A stretch of DNA of 64,000 nt. Origin: Acidovorax sp. HDW3 (GTDB taxonomy: Bacteria; Pseudomonadota; Gammaproteobacteria; Burkholderiales; Burkholderiaceae_C). Shown here piece after piece: positions 37,411 through 46,237 of this stretch; positions within the stretch are counted from its first letter, which is position 1; every line of letters starts with the position of its first letter. The notes beneath the pieces were generated by a model. It saw nothing but the letters and a program-made list of their open reading frames with translations. It was not told the DNA's origin and searched no databases. Location: positions 81,001 to 145,000 of the forward strand of contig NZ_CP049885.1 of the NCBI RefSeq assembly GCF_011303755.1, read 5' to 3'. Made by a program: the position numbers and the translations under genes.

Positions 37411-38544
37411 ATGAAATTTCGTTTGCAAGCCGCTGCTGCTGCGGCCGCGTTGGTGCTCGCTGCCTGCGGTGGCGGCGGTGCCGATACCACTCCCGCCGCG
37501 TCGATCAACAAGGTCAAGGTCGCTGGCGACAGTCTGGCCGACAGCGGCACCTTTGGCCTTAAATTCACCGTGCAGAACGCCGGCGACAACGGCGGGCCGA
37601 CGCAAATCTGGGCCGACCGCGTGGCCGCCAGCTATGGCCAGAGCCTGTGCGCGCATTACCGCTCGCCCGATCGCCAGTCTTTTAGTACTGACAGCAGCTG
37701 CACCAACTACGCCGTCGGCGGTGGCCGCATCAACTACTACGAGGCCTCGACCTCGCCCTACTCCATCGTGCAGCAGCTCAAAGACATGGGCGCAGCCGGT
37801 TTTGGCGCGGGCGACCTGCTGCTCGTCGATGGCGGTGGCAACGACGCGGCCGACCTGATCAAGGCCTACATCCTCGCCTCCATCGGAGCCGAGGCGGGTT
37901 ACAAGGCGGTGCTGGGCACGGTGCTCGACGCGGCCACCATCGATGGCCTGTGGGCCCAGGGCGCCCAAGGTAAGGCCCAGGCGGGTGGCGTCTACATGCA
38001 GGCGCTGGCCAAGCAGTTTGCCAAGGCCATCCAGGACGAGGCCCTGGCCAAGGGTGCGCCGCGCGTGGCCGTGCTCAATATGCCGGGCGTGACGCGCACG
38101 CCGCTGTTTTTGATGACGCTGAAAAACATCTCCCAGTCCCAGGGCGCAGAGGCGGCGGGCAAGCTGGCGGCGCTGTTCGATGGCTGGATCAACGCCTTCA
38201 ATGCTCAGCTGGTGCAGTCCCTGGCAGGCGACAAACGTGTGGCCGTGGTTGATTTTTACGCCTCGTTCAAAGACCAGTCGGAGCACCCGGCGCAGTACGC
38301 GTACACCAACGTCACCACGCCGGTGTGCCCGGTCAGCGGCCAAGACCCCCTGACCAAGCTGCCCACTTACGACTGGCAGGCGTGCACCGCCAGCTATCTG
38401 TCGTCGAACCCGCCGGCGGGTCAAACGGGGGCCAACTGGTGGCAGAGCTACGCGTTTTCTGACGCTTTTCACCCCACCCCCTATGCCCACCAGCTGATGG
38501 GGCAACTCGTGTCGCGCTCGCTCTCGCAAGCGGGTTGGCTGTAA
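37411..38544 (+). CDS. SGNH/GDSL-type lipolytic lipoprotein, active-site motifs intact
   Basis: 377 aa. Lipoprotein signal with lipobox LVLAACGGGG (Cys about residue 21), so membrane-anchored after cleavage. Block I VAGDSLADSGTFG carries the nucleophile Ser, block III VDGGGNDAADL the oxyanion Asn, and block V FSDAFHPTPYAH the Asp-His pair. These are the catalytic blocks of GDSL esterases/lipases. Natural substrate unknown; phospholipid or polyester-oligomer esters are possibilities. Start at 37411 places the signal peptide correctly. Upstream of an OmpW-like porin, and a degenerate paralogue is encoded on the opposite strand at 39339. Confidence 0.85.
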   Translation: MKFRLQAAAAAAALVLAACGGGGADTTPAASINKVKVAGDSLADSGTFGLKFTVQNAGDNGGPTQIWADRVAASYGQSLCAHYRSPDRQSFSTDSSCTNYAVGGGRINYYEASTSPYSIVQQLKDMGAAGFGAGDLLLVDGGGNDAADLIKAYILASIGAEAGYKAVLGTVLDAATIDGLWAQGAQGKAQAGGVYMQALAKQFAKAIQDEALAKGAPRVAVLNMPGVTRTPLFLMTLKNISQSQGAEAAGKLAALFDGWINAFNAQLVQSLAGDKRVAVVDFYASFKDQSEHPAQYAYTNVTTPVCPVSGQDPLTKLPTYDWQACTASYLSSNPPAGQTGANWWQSYAFSDAFHPTPYAHQLMGQLVSRSLSQAGWL

Positions 38545-38580
38545 GCGCTTGTGCGCCTGTTTTTTCTTGAAAAGCGTTCC

Positions 38581-39255
38581 ATGAAACACGAACTCTTGCA
38601 CGCTGGCGCTGCGCTGGCCCTGCTCGCTGCCTGCGGTGGCGCTTCGGCCCAGGTGGCCGGCACCATCAGCGTGCGCGCTGGCGTCACGCACATCGCCCCA
38701 CGCACCGACAGCGACAACCTGACGGCGCCGAGCTTTCCCAACACCAAGGTGGACGTGGGCTCGGCCTCGGCGCTGACCGGCGGCATCACCTACATGGTGA
38801 CCGACCACTGGGCGCTGGACCTGCCCGTGGGCCTGCCGTTCAAGCATTCCTTCTACGGCGACGGTGCCATTGCCGGCGTGGGCAAACTGGGGGAAACCAA
38901 GGTCATTCCGGCCACGCTGTTTGCCCAGTACCGCTTTGGTGCGGCCCAGGCGGCGTTCCGGCCCTATGTGGGCCTGGGCGTGACCTACAGCCGCTTCTTC
39001 AAAAACCGCAGCACGGCCGCGCTCACGGGCGTGACCGGCGGCTCGCCCGCCCACCCGACCACGGCTTACATCGACAACCAATGGGGCCTGACGCCGCAGG
39101 TGGGCTTTGTCTGGAACTTCCACGAGCGCTGGTTCCTCGATGCGGCCTACTACAAGAGCTTTCTCAAGACCACGGCCCACCTCTCGACTGGGCAGACCAT
39201 TGATATGCGTCTGAACCCGGACGTGCTGTCGCTCGGCATTGGCTACCGCTTCTGA
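38581..39255 (+). CDS. ompW: OmpW-family outer-membrane protein
   Basis: 224-aa eight-stranded beta-barrel protein. Signal peptide residues 1-24 (ELLHAGAALALLAACGGASAQ), mature part starting VAGTISVRAGVTHIAPRTDSDN as in OmpW, with alternating hydrophobic strands and the conserved LGVTYSRFF and terminal LSLGIGYRF with C-terminal Phe for BAM recognition. OmpW forms a small hydrophobic channel. Start at 38581, 36 bp after the SGNH gene; the two may be co-transcribed. A bidirectional terminator follows at 39289-39323. Confidence 0.9.
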   Translation: MKHELLHAGAALALLAACGGASAQVAGTISVRAGVTHIAPRTDSDNLTAPSFPNTKVDVGSASALTGGITYMVTDHWALDLPVGLPFKHSFYGDGAIAGVGKLGETKVIPATLFAQYRFGAAQAAFRPYVGLGVTYSRFFKNRSTAALTGVTGGSPAHPTTAYIDNQWGLTPQVGFVWNFHERWFLDAAYYKSFLKTTAHLSTGQTIDMRLNPDVLSLGIGYRF

Positions 39256-39288
39256 GCGCACATGTTCTGACGCTGGTGCAGCGCCGAT

Positions 39289-39323
39289 AAAAAAAGGCCG
39301 GCCCTTTGCGGGGCCGGCCTTTT
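39289..39323. terminator. Bidirectional intrinsic terminator between ompW and the convergent SGNH gene
   Basis: 9-bp perfect stem GGCCGGCCC (39296-39304) / GGGCCGGCC (39311-39319), loop TTTGCG, an A-run before and T-run after, so it can serve both strands. Confidence 0.88.
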
Positions 39324-39338
39324 GCTGGGGGCGGTTTT

Positions 39339-40298
39339 TTACCAGCGGTTGCGCACCATGCTCACGGCGTAGGTGCCGAACTGGCGCTGTGCGTTGGGGG
39401 TGAGGTACACCGCGTCGGCAAACACGTAGCGGTTGTAGTCGGCGCCGGCGAGCAAGGTGCTCGGGGTGCACAGGGCGGAGTTGACCTGGTAGGTGCCGAT
39501 GCCGATGCCGTTGTTCGCATCGACCGAGTTGCACACCGGCGTGGTGGCGTTGTCAAAACCGTAGCTGCCCGGGGCGTTGACGTAGGCGTTGACGTACAGC
39601 TCCAGATCGACGTACTGCACCTGCTTGCCCTGGTCTTTGAGGGACACTTTCAGGCCGGTGTTGAATGCCGTGCTGGCGGCTTCGAGTACGCCGGTTTGGC
39701 CGATGGCCGTGGCCCAGGGCGTCTTGCCCAGGTTGTACACGCCCGAGATGACCACGTGCTGGGCGCCGGCGTTGACCATGCGGATCACCTGCGCTGCCAG
39801 CGCCTCGCCCCACTGGCGCGCTTGTGCTTGGTAGTCAGCGCTGCTGAGCTGGCCGGCCTGCACGGCGGCCATGCCGGCGATCAGGTCGGCCGTGCCGGCG
39901 TTCACCAGCACGAACTCGGCGCTGCCGAACTTCTGGCTGGCCAGGAAGCTGTCGATCTGCGCCGTCACGGTGGGCGTGCTGGCGTTGCCGGCCGCGTCCG
40001 GGGTGGCGTTGATGCGGGCGTTGCCCTGGGCGTAGTTCAGGCCACCCTGGCTCACGGGCTTGGCGCTCAGGCCCCAGTTGCTGGCGAATTGCGTCGTCCA
40101 GTTCAGCAGGCTGCCGTCGGTGGCGTTGACGGTGTAGGCACTGCCCTTTTGTCCGGTGTCGGCCACGGCGTCACCAAAAACCACCACGCGCTGGGGGGTG
40201 ATGGCCGAATCGACCGTGCTCGATCCACAGGCGGCCAAGAGCGCCACCGAGGCGCAGGCCGCTGCCAGCAGGCTGCGGCGCATCCAAACAAAAGCCAT
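39339..40298 (-). CDS. SGNH/GDSL-fold lipoprotein lacking catalytic residues
   Basis: 319 aa, with lipobox SVALLAACGSS. It has the fold and length of the GDSL protein at 37411 but the catalytic blocks have changed: block I VVFGDAVADTG (nucleophile Ser to Ala), block III VNAGTADLIAGM (oxyanion Asn to Ala), block V FADAVYLTPNAQ (catalytic His to Tyr). Spacing of the blocks and flanking sequence (e.g. LKDQGKQVQYVDLELYVNAYV) are kept, so it is not an obvious random pseudogene but a likely non-enzymatic surface/periplasmic binding lipoprotein. Start at 40298; AGGA-type Shine-Dalgarno is weak. Confidence 0.8.
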   Translation of the reverse strand: MAFVWMRRSLLAAACASVALLAACGSSTVDSAITPQRVVVFGDAVADTGQKGSAYTVNATDGSLLNWTTQFASNWGLSAKPVSQGGLNYAQGNARINATPDAAGNASTPTVTAQIDSFLASQKFGSAEFVLVNAGTADLIAGMAAVQAGQLSSADYQAQARQWGEALAAQVIRMVNAGAQHVVISGVYNLGKTPWATAIGQTGVLEAASTAFNTGLKVSLKDQGKQVQYVDLELYVNAYVNAPGSYGFDNATTPVCNSVDANNGIGIGTYQVNSALCTPSTLLAGADYNRYVFADAVYLTPNAQRQFGTYAVSMVRNRW

Positions 40299-40329
40299 GA
40301 TTTCTCCAAAAAAGTGGGTGCAAGTGTAA

Positions 40330-41322
40330 TCAGCCCGCCGCTGCGGCGCGCTGCAGGCGGTCGCGCACGCCTTCCCAGTCGGCACCGTCGGGCGGGGTTT
40401 CTATCCAGATCAGGCGCACGCCGGCGTCGTCCAGGGCGCGCAGCTGGGCAAAGAGCTGCTGCGCCGCCGCTTCGGCCTGCTCCGGCATGGCCACCAGCCG
40501 CACGCCCGGGCTGGGGCGGCGCAGCGGGCTGCGCGCGTACACCGCCAGGTGGGCGGCGTCGGCGCCGAGCAGATCAAGCCCGGCCTGCAGCGCACGCGCG
40601 TCCATCAGGCGTACCCGGGCATTCGGTGCGTAATGGGCCTCTAACGTGCCAGAGGCGCGCGGGGATTGCGTCAGTAGCTCGTCTTTTGATAGCACTGGCT
40701 GGCCGCAGGCAGCCGCCACCTGGGCGCGCGTGATCTGCCCCGGGCGCAGCAGCACGGGCTGTCCCCGGGTGCAGTCGATGATGGTCGATTCAATGCCCAC
40801 CTGGCAGGCGCCGCCGTCGAGCACCAGCAGGTCGGCGCCGAATTCGTCCTGCACGTGGGCCGCGCTGGTGGGGCTGACGCGGCCAAAACGGTTGGCGCTG
40901 GGCGCGGCCAGGCCGTGCACGCCGCGCGCTTGGCAGGCGTGCAGCAGCGCCTGCGCCACCGGGTGCTGCGGGCAGCGCAGGCCCACACTGTCCTGGCCGC
41001 CGGTGGCCGCCTGGGCGCGCCCGCCCTGGCGCGGCAGGATGAGCGTGAGCGGCCCGGGCCAGAAGGCATCGACCAGCGCCTGCGCAAAGGGCGGCACGCT
41101 GCTGGCAAAGTGGGCGATGCCGCTGGCGTCGGCCACGTGCACGATCAGCGGGTGGTCGGCCGGGCGGCCCTTGGTGGCAAAAATCTGCGCCACGGCGGCG
41201 TCGTTGTCGGCGTCCGCCGCCAGGCCGTAGACGGTTTCGGTCGGCAGGCCGACGAGCGCGCCCGCCTGCAGCGCCTGCGCGGCGGTGGCAATCGCCTGGG
41301 GTTGCTGGCCGTCGAGGATCAT
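40330..41322 (-). CDS. tsaC: L-threonylcarbamoyladenylate synthase (Sua5)
   Basis: 330-aa Sua5-type enzyme (YrdC domain plus C-terminal Sua5 domain). It condenses threonine, bicarbonate and ATP to threonylcarbamoyl-AMP for t6A in tRNA. Motifs: ALVGLPTETVYGLAADADND near residue 23, IFATKGRPADHPLIVHV near residue 47, FWPGPLTLIL near residue 84, VGLRCPQHPVAQALL and APSANRFGRVSPTSAAHV near residue 138, STIIDCT near residue 178. The linker before the Sua5 domain (GTLEAHYAPNARV) is immediately preceded by a sequence matching the dispersed repeat (40640-40700). Start at 41322. Followed by the SGNH gene. Confidence 0.9.
   Translation of the reverse strand: MILDGQQPQAIATAAQALQAGALVGLPTETVYGLAADADNDAAVAQIFATKGRPADHPLIVHVADASGIAHFASSVPPFAQALVDAFWPGPLTLILPRQGGRAQAATGGQDSVGLRCPQHPVAQALLHACQARGVHGLAAPSANRFGRVSPTSAAHVQDEFGADLLVLDGGACQVGIESTIIDCTRGQPVLLRPGQITRAQVAAACGQPVLSKDELLTQSPRASGTLEAHYAPNARVRLMDARALQAGLDLLGADAAHLAVYARSPLRRPSPGVRLVAMPEQAEAAAQQLFAQLRALDDAGVRLIWIETPPDGADWEGVRDRLQRAAAAG
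40640..40700 (-). repeat. Dispersed palindromic repeat copy inside tsaC (minus orientation, weaker match)
   Basis: On the minus strand it reads GTGCTATCAAAAGACGAGCT, then ACTGACGCAATCCCCGC, identical over about 21 bp to the copy in the exbB gene (49360-49385). It falls in the interdomain linker of the protein. Confidence 0.5.
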
Positions 41323-41338
41323 GCGTAAAACATCATGT

Positions 41339-42511
41339 TCAAAACGCCGCAATGCCCAAGAGGGCGGCGGCCTGCAGCGCCGTGGCGCGCGCCGCCTCGG
41401 GCGTGGCGGCGGTGACGTTCAGGTGCCCCATCTTGCGCCCGTGCTTGGCCTGGGTTTTGCCGTACAGGTGCAGGTGCGCGCCGGGCAGGGCCAGCACCTG
41501 CGCCCAGGGCGGCTCTTGCGCGCTGCGGCCCTGGGTGAACCACAAATCGCCCAGCAGATTGAGCATGACGGTGGCGCTGTGCAGGCGCGGCGCCACCAGC
41601 GGCAGGCCGGCGAGGGTGCGCACCTGCAGCCCAAACTGCGAGATGTCGCAGGCGTCCTGGCTGTAGTGGCCGCTGTTGTGCGGGCGCGGGGCGATCTCGT
41701 TGACCACCAGGCGGCCGTCTTGCAGCACAAAAAACTCCACGCACAGCACGCCCACGTACTGCAGCTCGTTCGCTATCGAAATTGCAGCTGCTTGCGCTTG
41801 ACTGGCAAGCGCTGGCGGCACATTTCCTTCATAAACCTCGGTCACGGCGAGGATGCCGTCGCGGTGCAGGTTGCGCTGCACGGGCAGGCAGACGGTGGCG
41901 CCGTCGTGGCCACGGGCGATCAGCACCGAGCATTCGAGCGCCAGCGGCAGCATTTTCTCCAGCACGCAGGGCAGCTCGCCCAGTTCGGCCCAGGCGGCGG
42001 CCAGCTCGGCGGCGTTGGCCACGCGGCGCTGGCCCTTGCCGTCGTAGCCCAGGCGCGCGGTCTTCAGGATGCCGGGCAGCAAATCGGCGCTGACGGCAGC
42101 CAGGTGCGCCGTCGTTTCAATCACCGCGTGCGGTGCGCAGGGCACGCCGCAGGCGACGAAGTGGGCCTTCTCCTGCGCCCGGTCCTGCGCCACGGCAACG
42201 CAGCGCGCGGCTGGCGCCACCGGGCGCTGGCCGGCGAGCGCGGCCATGGCGCTGGCGGGCACGTTCTCGAATTCGGTGGTGATGGCGTCGCTCAGGCGCG
42301 CCAGTTCGGCCAGGCCGTCGGGGTCGTCGTAGGCGGTGCGGATGTGGTGGTGGCTGACCAGCCCGGCGGGGCTCTCGGGGTCGGCGTCGAGCACTGCCGT
42401 GCGGTAGCCCATGGCCTGGGCCGCGTGCACGAACATGCGCCCGAGCTGGCCGCCGCCGAGCACGCCCAGCGTGCTGCCCGGCGCCAGTGCGGTGATGGGG
42501 TGGGCACTCAT
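41339..42511 (-). CDS. purK: 5-(carboxyamino)imidazole ribonucleotide synthase
   Basis: 390-aa ATP-grasp enzyme converting AIR, bicarbonate and ATP to N5-CAIR in purine synthesis. N-terminal [31 protein letters not shown]-grasp residues in [18 protein letters not shown] near residue 150, [20 protein letters not shown] near residue 185 and [18 protein letters not shown] near residue 275. An in-frame dispersed repeat (41770-41832) encodes [13 protein letters not shown] in the middle (residues about 228-247). Start overlaps the end of purE (ATGA). Next gene downstream is tsaC. Confidence 0.93.
   Translation of the reverse strand: MSAHPITALAPGSTLGVLGGGQLGRMFVHAAQAMGYRTAVLDADPESPAGLVSHHHIRTAYDDPDGLAELARLSDAITTEFENVPASAMAALAGQRPVAPAARCVAVAQDRAQEKAHFVACGVPCAPHAVIETTAHLAAVSADLLPGILKTARLGYDGKGQRRVANAAELAAAWAELGELPCVLEKMLPLALECSVLIARGHDGATVCLPVQRNLHRDGILAVTEVYEGNVPPALASQAQAAAISIANELQYVGVLCVEFFVLQDGRLVVNEIAPRPHNSGHYSQDACDISQFGLQVRTLAGLPLVAPRLHSATVMLNLLGDLWFTQGRSAQEPPWAQVLALPGAHLHLYGKTQAKHGRKMGHLNVTAATPEAARATALQAAALLGIAAF
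41770..41832 (+). repeat. Dispersed palindromic repeat inside purK
   Basis: TTCGCTATCGAAATTGCAGC, TGCTTGCGCTTGACTGGCAA and GCGCTGGCGGCACATTT: the GCTATC/GCAGC arm pair, the AGCGCTT-type hairpin and the trailing GGCxxATTT are all recognisable. Translated in frame without disrupting the enzyme. Confidence 0.8.
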
Positions 42512-42999
42512 GGCAGGGGCAGCTCCATGGCGCGCGCCGCTGCCGTTTGCTGGGCGCGAAACGCTTCGAGCTGCGCACGCAGCGCCGGGTCGTGGTTGGC
42601 CAGCAGGGCGACGGCAAACAGCGCCGCGTTGGCCGCACCCGCCGCGCCAATGGCGAAGGTGGCCACCGGCACGCCCTTGGGCATCTGCACGATGGAGTGC
42701 AGCGAATCGACCCCCTGCAGGTGGCGGCTGGCGACGGGCACGCCCAGCACCGGCACGGTGGTTTTGGCGGCGATCATGCCCGGCAAGTGGGCCGCGCCGC
42801 CCGCGCCGGCGATGATGGCCTGCAGGCCGCGCGCGGCGGCGCTCTCGGCGTAGGCAAACATGTCGTCGGGCATACGGTGCGCGGAGACGACCCGCGCCTC
42901 GTGGGTGATGCCGAATTGCCGCAGAATCTCGACTGCGTGCTGCATGGTCTCCCAATCGCTGGAAGAGCCCATGACGACGCCGATTTGTAGGGGTTTCAT
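42508..42999 (-). CDS. purE: N5-carboxyaminoimidazole ribonucleotide mutase
   Basis: 163-aa class I PurE, rearranging N5-CAIR to CAIR; forms an octamer. Signature [24 protein letters not shown] at the N-terminus, [14 protein letters not shown] near residue 36, [29 protein letters not shown] near residue 62 and [15 protein letters not shown] near residue 105. Start at 42999. Overlaps purK by 4 bp. Divergent from the thioredoxin gene at 43105 with a 105-bp gap that must hold both promoters. Confidence 0.95.
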   Translation of the reverse strand: MKPLQIGVVMGSSSDWETMQHAVEILRQFGITHEARVVSAHRMPDDMFAYAESAAARGLQAIIAGAGGAAHLPGMIAAKTTVPVLGVPVASRHLQGVDSLHSIVQMPKGVPVATFAIGAAGAANAALFAVALLANHDPALRAQLEAFRAQQTAAARAMELPLP

Positions 43000-43104
43000 A
43001 TGCTGTGGGGGTGGTGCGCCGGTGCCGGCGCCCGCTGCCGGTAGTGGAACCCGCGATTTTACTTTTCTGTGCCCTGCGCCGCGCTGTGACGAGGATTGCC
43101 CCCC

Positions 43105-44001
43105 ATGATCGATGTGACCGTTGAAAATTTTGAAGCCGAGGTGATCGCCGCTTCCATGCAAGTGCCCGTGCTGGTGGACTTCTGGGCCCCCTGGTGCGGC
43201 CCGTGCAAGACGCTGGGCCCGGTGCTGGAGAAGCTCGAGGTGGCCTACGCCGGGCGCTTCAAGCTGGTGAAGATCGACTCCGACCAGGAGCAGCAGATTG
43301 CCGCCATGTTCGGCATCCGCAGTATTCCGACTTGCGTGCTGCTCATGAACGGCCAGCCGGTCGATGGCTTCATGGGTGCGCTGCCCGAGGGCCAGGTGCG
43401 CGCCTTCCTCGACAAGCACCTGCCCAGTGCCGAGGAATTCGAGGCCCAAGAGGACGCTGCCGAGGCCGAGCAGGTGCTGGCCGCCGGCGATGTCGATGGC
43501 GCGCTCGAACGCCTGCAGCAGGCGGTGCTGACCGACCCGGCGAACGACGCCGCGCGCTTTGACTACATCAAGCTGCTGCTGCAGCATGGCCGCGAGGACG
43601 ACGCCAAGGTGGCTTTTGCACCCGTGATCGCCAAGGCCGGCGCCGACCGCCGCCTGGGGGCGCTCAAGACCTGGTTTGATGCTATTGATTTTGTAGCTAC
43701 TGGCGCTGATCTGGCGGGGCTTGAGGCCCAAATTGCCACCAATAAACGCGACTTTGCCGCCCGTTTTGACCGCGCCCGCTGCCTGCTGGCGCAGCAGCAC
43801 TGGACGCAGGCCATGGACGAGTTGCTGGAGATTTTGATGCGCGACAAGACCTGGAACGAAGAGGCGGCGCGCAAGACCTACATCGCCATCCTGGAGCTGA
43901 TCGAGCCGCCGGCGGTGAAGGTGGCCGAGGGCCAGATCCCGCCGCAAGACCCGGTGGTGGCGACCTACCGCCGGCGCTTGTCGAGCGTGGTGCTCAGTTG
44001 A
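43105..44001 (+). CDS. cnoX: Thioredoxin-TPR protein (CnoX/YbbN-like)
   Basis: 298-aa protein: thioredoxin domain (residues 1-110) with active site WAPWCGPCK at residues 29-37, followed by a C-terminal helical TPR-like region (residues 115-298: [63 protein letters not shown]). E. coli CnoX (YbbN) is a redox chaperone working with GroEL; unlike E. coli YbbN (SxxC) this one keeps both cysteines. An in-frame dispersed repeat (43677-43735) forms [20 protein letters not shown]. Start at 43105. Lies between divergently oriented purE and convergent purC, with a terminator at 44008. Confidence 0.88.
   Translation: MIDVTVENFEAEVIAASMQVPVLVDFWAPWCGPCKTLGPVLEKLEVAYAGRFKLVKIDSDQEQQIAAMFGIRSIPTCVLLMNGQPVDGFMGALPEGQVRAFLDKHLPSAEEFEAQEDAAEAEQVLAAGDVDGALERLQQAVLTDPANDAARFDYIKLLLQHGREDDAKVAFAPVIAKAGADRRLGALKTWFDAIDFVATGADLAGLEAQIATNKRDFAARFDRARCLLAQQHWTQAMDELLEILMRDKTWNEEAARKTYIAILELIEPPAVKVAEGQIPPQDPVVATYRRRLSSVVLS
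43677..43735 (+). repeat. Dispersed palindromic repeat inside cnoX
   Basis: TGATGCTATTGATTTTGTAG, CTACTGGCGCTGATCTGGCG and GGGCTTGAGGCCCAAATT: a diverged copy of the family, still showing the GCTAT...TAGC arms and the GGCC-AAATT tail. Confidence 0.6.
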
Positions 44002-44007
44002 AAATGC

Positions 44008-44031
44008 AAAGGCCTCGAAAGAGGCCTTTTT
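44008..44031. terminator. Intrinsic terminator between cnoX and purC
   Basis: Stem GGCCTC (44011-44016) / GAGGCC (44021-44026), GAAA tetraloop, then TTTTT. Lies between convergent genes; stronger on the + strand. Confidence 0.82.
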
Positions 44032-44050
44032 GTCATGCCGATGCAGGTGC

Positions 44051-44968
44051 TCAGGCCGTCAGGCGTTCCAGCGCCTCGCGGTACTTGGCGGCGGTTTTGT
44101 CGATCACCGCTTGCGGCAGGCGCGGCGCGGGGGCGGTTTTGTCCCAGGGCTTGCCGTTGACCTGCGCCTGCTCCAGCCAGTCGCGCACGAACTGCTTGTC
44201 GTAGCTCGGCGGGTTCTCGCCCCGGGCCAGGGCGTCGGCGTAGCCCTCGACGGGCCAGTAGCGCGAGCTGTCGGGCGTGAGCACCTCGTCCATCAGCACC
44301 AGCTCGCCGGCGTCGGTCAGGCCAAATTCAAACTTGGTGTCGGCAATGATCATGCCCTTGGTCAGGGCGATGGCGGCAGCCTCCTGGTACAGGCGGATGG
44401 AGATGTCGCGGATGCGCGCCGCCAGCTCCGGGCCAATGAGTTCGACCGTGCGCTCAAACGTGATGTTCTCGTCGTGCTCGCCCGCTTCGGCCTTGGCCGC
44501 TGGGGTGTAAATGGGCTGGGGCAGTTGGGCCGCGTTGGTCAGGCCAGCGGGCAGGGGCACGCCGCAGACCGATTGCGTGGCCTGGTATTCCTTCCAGCCG
44601 CTGCCGGCGAGGTAGCCGCGCACCACGGCCTCGACCATGATGGGTTTCAAGCGGCGCACCAGCATGGAGCGGCCCTGCACCTGCGGCACTTCGGCGGCGC
44701 TGACCACGCTCTCGGGCGTGTCGCCGGTGAGGTGGTGGGGCACGATGTGGCCGAGCTTGTCGAACCAAAAAAGCGCCATTTGCGTCAGCAGCGCGCCCTT
44801 GCCGGGGATGGGTTCGCCCATGATGACGTCAAAGGCCGAGAGGCGGTCGCTGGCGACCATCAGGATGCGGTCCTCGCCCACGGCGTAGTTGTCGCGCACC
44901 TTGCCGCGTGCGAGCAGCGGCAGCGAGGTGAGGGCGGAGGTGTGCAGGGCGGAGGAGGTCTGGGTCAT
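44051..44968 (-). CDS. purC: SAICAR synthase
   Basis: 305-aa phosphoribosylaminoimidazole-succinocarboxamide synthase joining CAIR and aspartate. Motifs: [41 protein letters not shown] near residues 18-58, [28 protein letters not shown] near residue 102 and [28 protein letters not shown] near residue 217. Length is that of the longer PurC class. Start at 44968. It is separated from purE/purK by the oppositely oriented cnoX gene, so the purine genes are near but not in one operon here. Confidence 0.95.
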   Translation of the reverse strand: MTQTSSALHTSALTSLPLLARGKVRDNYAVGEDRILMVASDRLSAFDVIMGEPIPGKGALLTQMALFWFDKLGHIVPHHLTGDTPESVVSAAEVPQVQGRSMLVRRLKPIMVEAVVRGYLAGSGWKEYQATQSVCGVPLPAGLTNAAQLPQPIYTPAAKAEAGEHDENITFERTVELIGPELAARIRDISIRLYQEAAAIALTKGMIIADTKFEFGLTDAGELVLMDEVLTPDSSRYWPVEGYADALARGENPPSYDKQFVRDWLEQAQVNGKPWDKTAPAPRLPQAVIDKTAAKYREALERLTA

Positions 44969-45205
44969 GGTGGGGACGCAAAGTTGCAGCAAGTGGCACA
45001 AGGCCGTGGCCCGGATTTTAGGCTGCCCGCCCCCAAAGCCCGCTGATTGTGCCCGGCTTTCATCGCCGTGACATCTGCCGCTGCATAACCCAGTGCGCCT
45101 TGCCAGTATCGGTTTGCCTTTGCCCCCGGGGCAGCGCATAGTGCAAGCGTCGCTGCACACAGGCGGCGGCATCGTGTTCCATCGCTTGCCACAGGAGGCT
45201 TTTTC

Positions 45206-45538
45206 ATGAATTTGACGATCAGCGGTCACCACCTGGAAGTCACCCCCGCCCTGCGCGAATACGTCATGGCCAAGCTCGATCGCATCACGCGCCACTTCGA
45301 TCAGGTGGTGGACGTGAAGGTGCTGTTATCGGTAGAGAAACAAAAGGAGAAAGAAAAACGCCAGCGCGCCGAGTGCAATGTGCGCGTCAAGGGCAGCGAC
45401 TTGTTTGCAGAGAGTGCGCACTTTGACCTGTACGCCGCCGTCGATGAGCTGATGGACAAGCTCGATCGCATCGTCGTGCGCCACAAAAACAAGCTGCAAG
45501 ACCACCAGGCCGAGGCGCTCAAGCGCGCCTACGCCTGA
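45206..45538 (+). CDS. hpf: Ribosome hibernation-promoting factor (short HPF)
   Basis: 110-aa protein binding the 30S decoding centre to inactivate ribosomes in stationary phase. Typical start [41 protein letters not shown] and basic [17 protein letters not shown] middle ([39 protein letters not shown]). Short form without the C-terminal dimerisation domain. GGAGG at 45192-45196 is 9 nt from the start. Precedes ptsN and hprK, the usual grouping in betaproteobacteria, and is followed by a terminator. Confidence 0.93.
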   Translation: MNLTISGHHLEVTPALREYVMAKLDRITRHFDQVVDVKVLLSVEKQKEKEKRQRAECNVRVKGSDLFAESAHFDLYAAVDELMDKLDRIVVRHKNKLQDHQAEALKRAYA

Positions 45539-45563
45539 GCTGTGCACCCTCTGCACGCTCGAG

Positions 45564-45586
45564 CCGCCCTGTCGGGCGGTTTTTTT
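45564..45586 (+). terminator. Intrinsic terminator after hpf
   Basis: Stem CCGCCC / GGGCGG with TGTC loop, followed by seven T residues; 25 bp after the hpf stop. Confidence 0.88.
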
Positions 45587-45731
45587 GCGGCTGAAGAAAA
45601 CCCGTAGGGGTTTATCCGCTGGCGTGATCGCATTACACTCTTTGCGTGGCGCAACAAAGAGTTAAATGAGTTACGCCACCGTGCCAGGGCTGCGTGGGGC
45701 ATTGGTCGCGTCGCCACCTCCCGCTTGCATA

Positions 45732-46214
45732 ATGACTGACACCACTATGAACCGTCTTGCCTCCATCTTGCCAACCGCCCAGGTTCTCGTGCGCGTCGAA
45801 GCCACCAGTAAGAAGCGCGCCTTCGAGGAGGCAGGGCTGCTGTTCGAGAGCCTGCACGGCCTCTCGCGGGCCCTGATTACCGACAGCTTGTTTGCGCGCG
45901 AACGCCTGGGCTCGACCGGCCTGGGCCACGGTGTGGCCATTCCGCACGGGCGCATCAAGGGCTTGAAGTCGCCCATGGCCGCGCTGTTCCAGCTGGAGCA
46001 GCCCATCGGCTTTGACTCGCCCGACGAGCAGCCCGTGAGCCTGCTGATTTTTCTGCTCGTGCCCGAGGCGGCAACGCAAAAGCACCTGGAAATCCTCTCT
46101 GAAATTGCCGAGCTGCTCAGCGATGGCCCGCTGCGCGAGCGCATCAAAGCCTGCCAGGACGCGAGCGAGCTGCACGGCTTGATTGCCGATTGGCAATCGA
46201 CCCAAACCGCCTAA
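45732..46214 (+). CDS. ptsN: Nitrogen-regulatory PTS EIIA protein (PtsN)
   Basis: 160-aa EIIA-Ntr of the nitrogen-related phosphotransferase relay. Contains the phospho-acceptor His in LGHGVAIPHGRIKGLKSP near residue 74 and the FLLVPEAATQKHLEILSEIAELL stretch. In betaproteobacteria EIIA-Ntr phosphorylation is linked to K+ transport and carbon/nitrogen balance. Start at 45732 (MTDTTMNRLASILP) or 45747 (MNRLASILP); the reading frame extends upstream without family similarity. Between hpf and hprK on the same strand. Confidence 0.92.
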   Translation: MTDTTMNRLASILPTAQVLVRVEATSKKRAFEEAGLLFESLHGLSRALITDSLFARERLGSTGLGHGVAIPHGRIKGLKSPMAALFQLEQPIGFDSPDEQPVSLLIFLLVPEAATQKHLEILSEIAELLSDGPLRERIKACQDASELHGLIADWQSTQTA

Positions 46215-46237
46215 CCTTGTAGGAAGCGGCCCGCACA

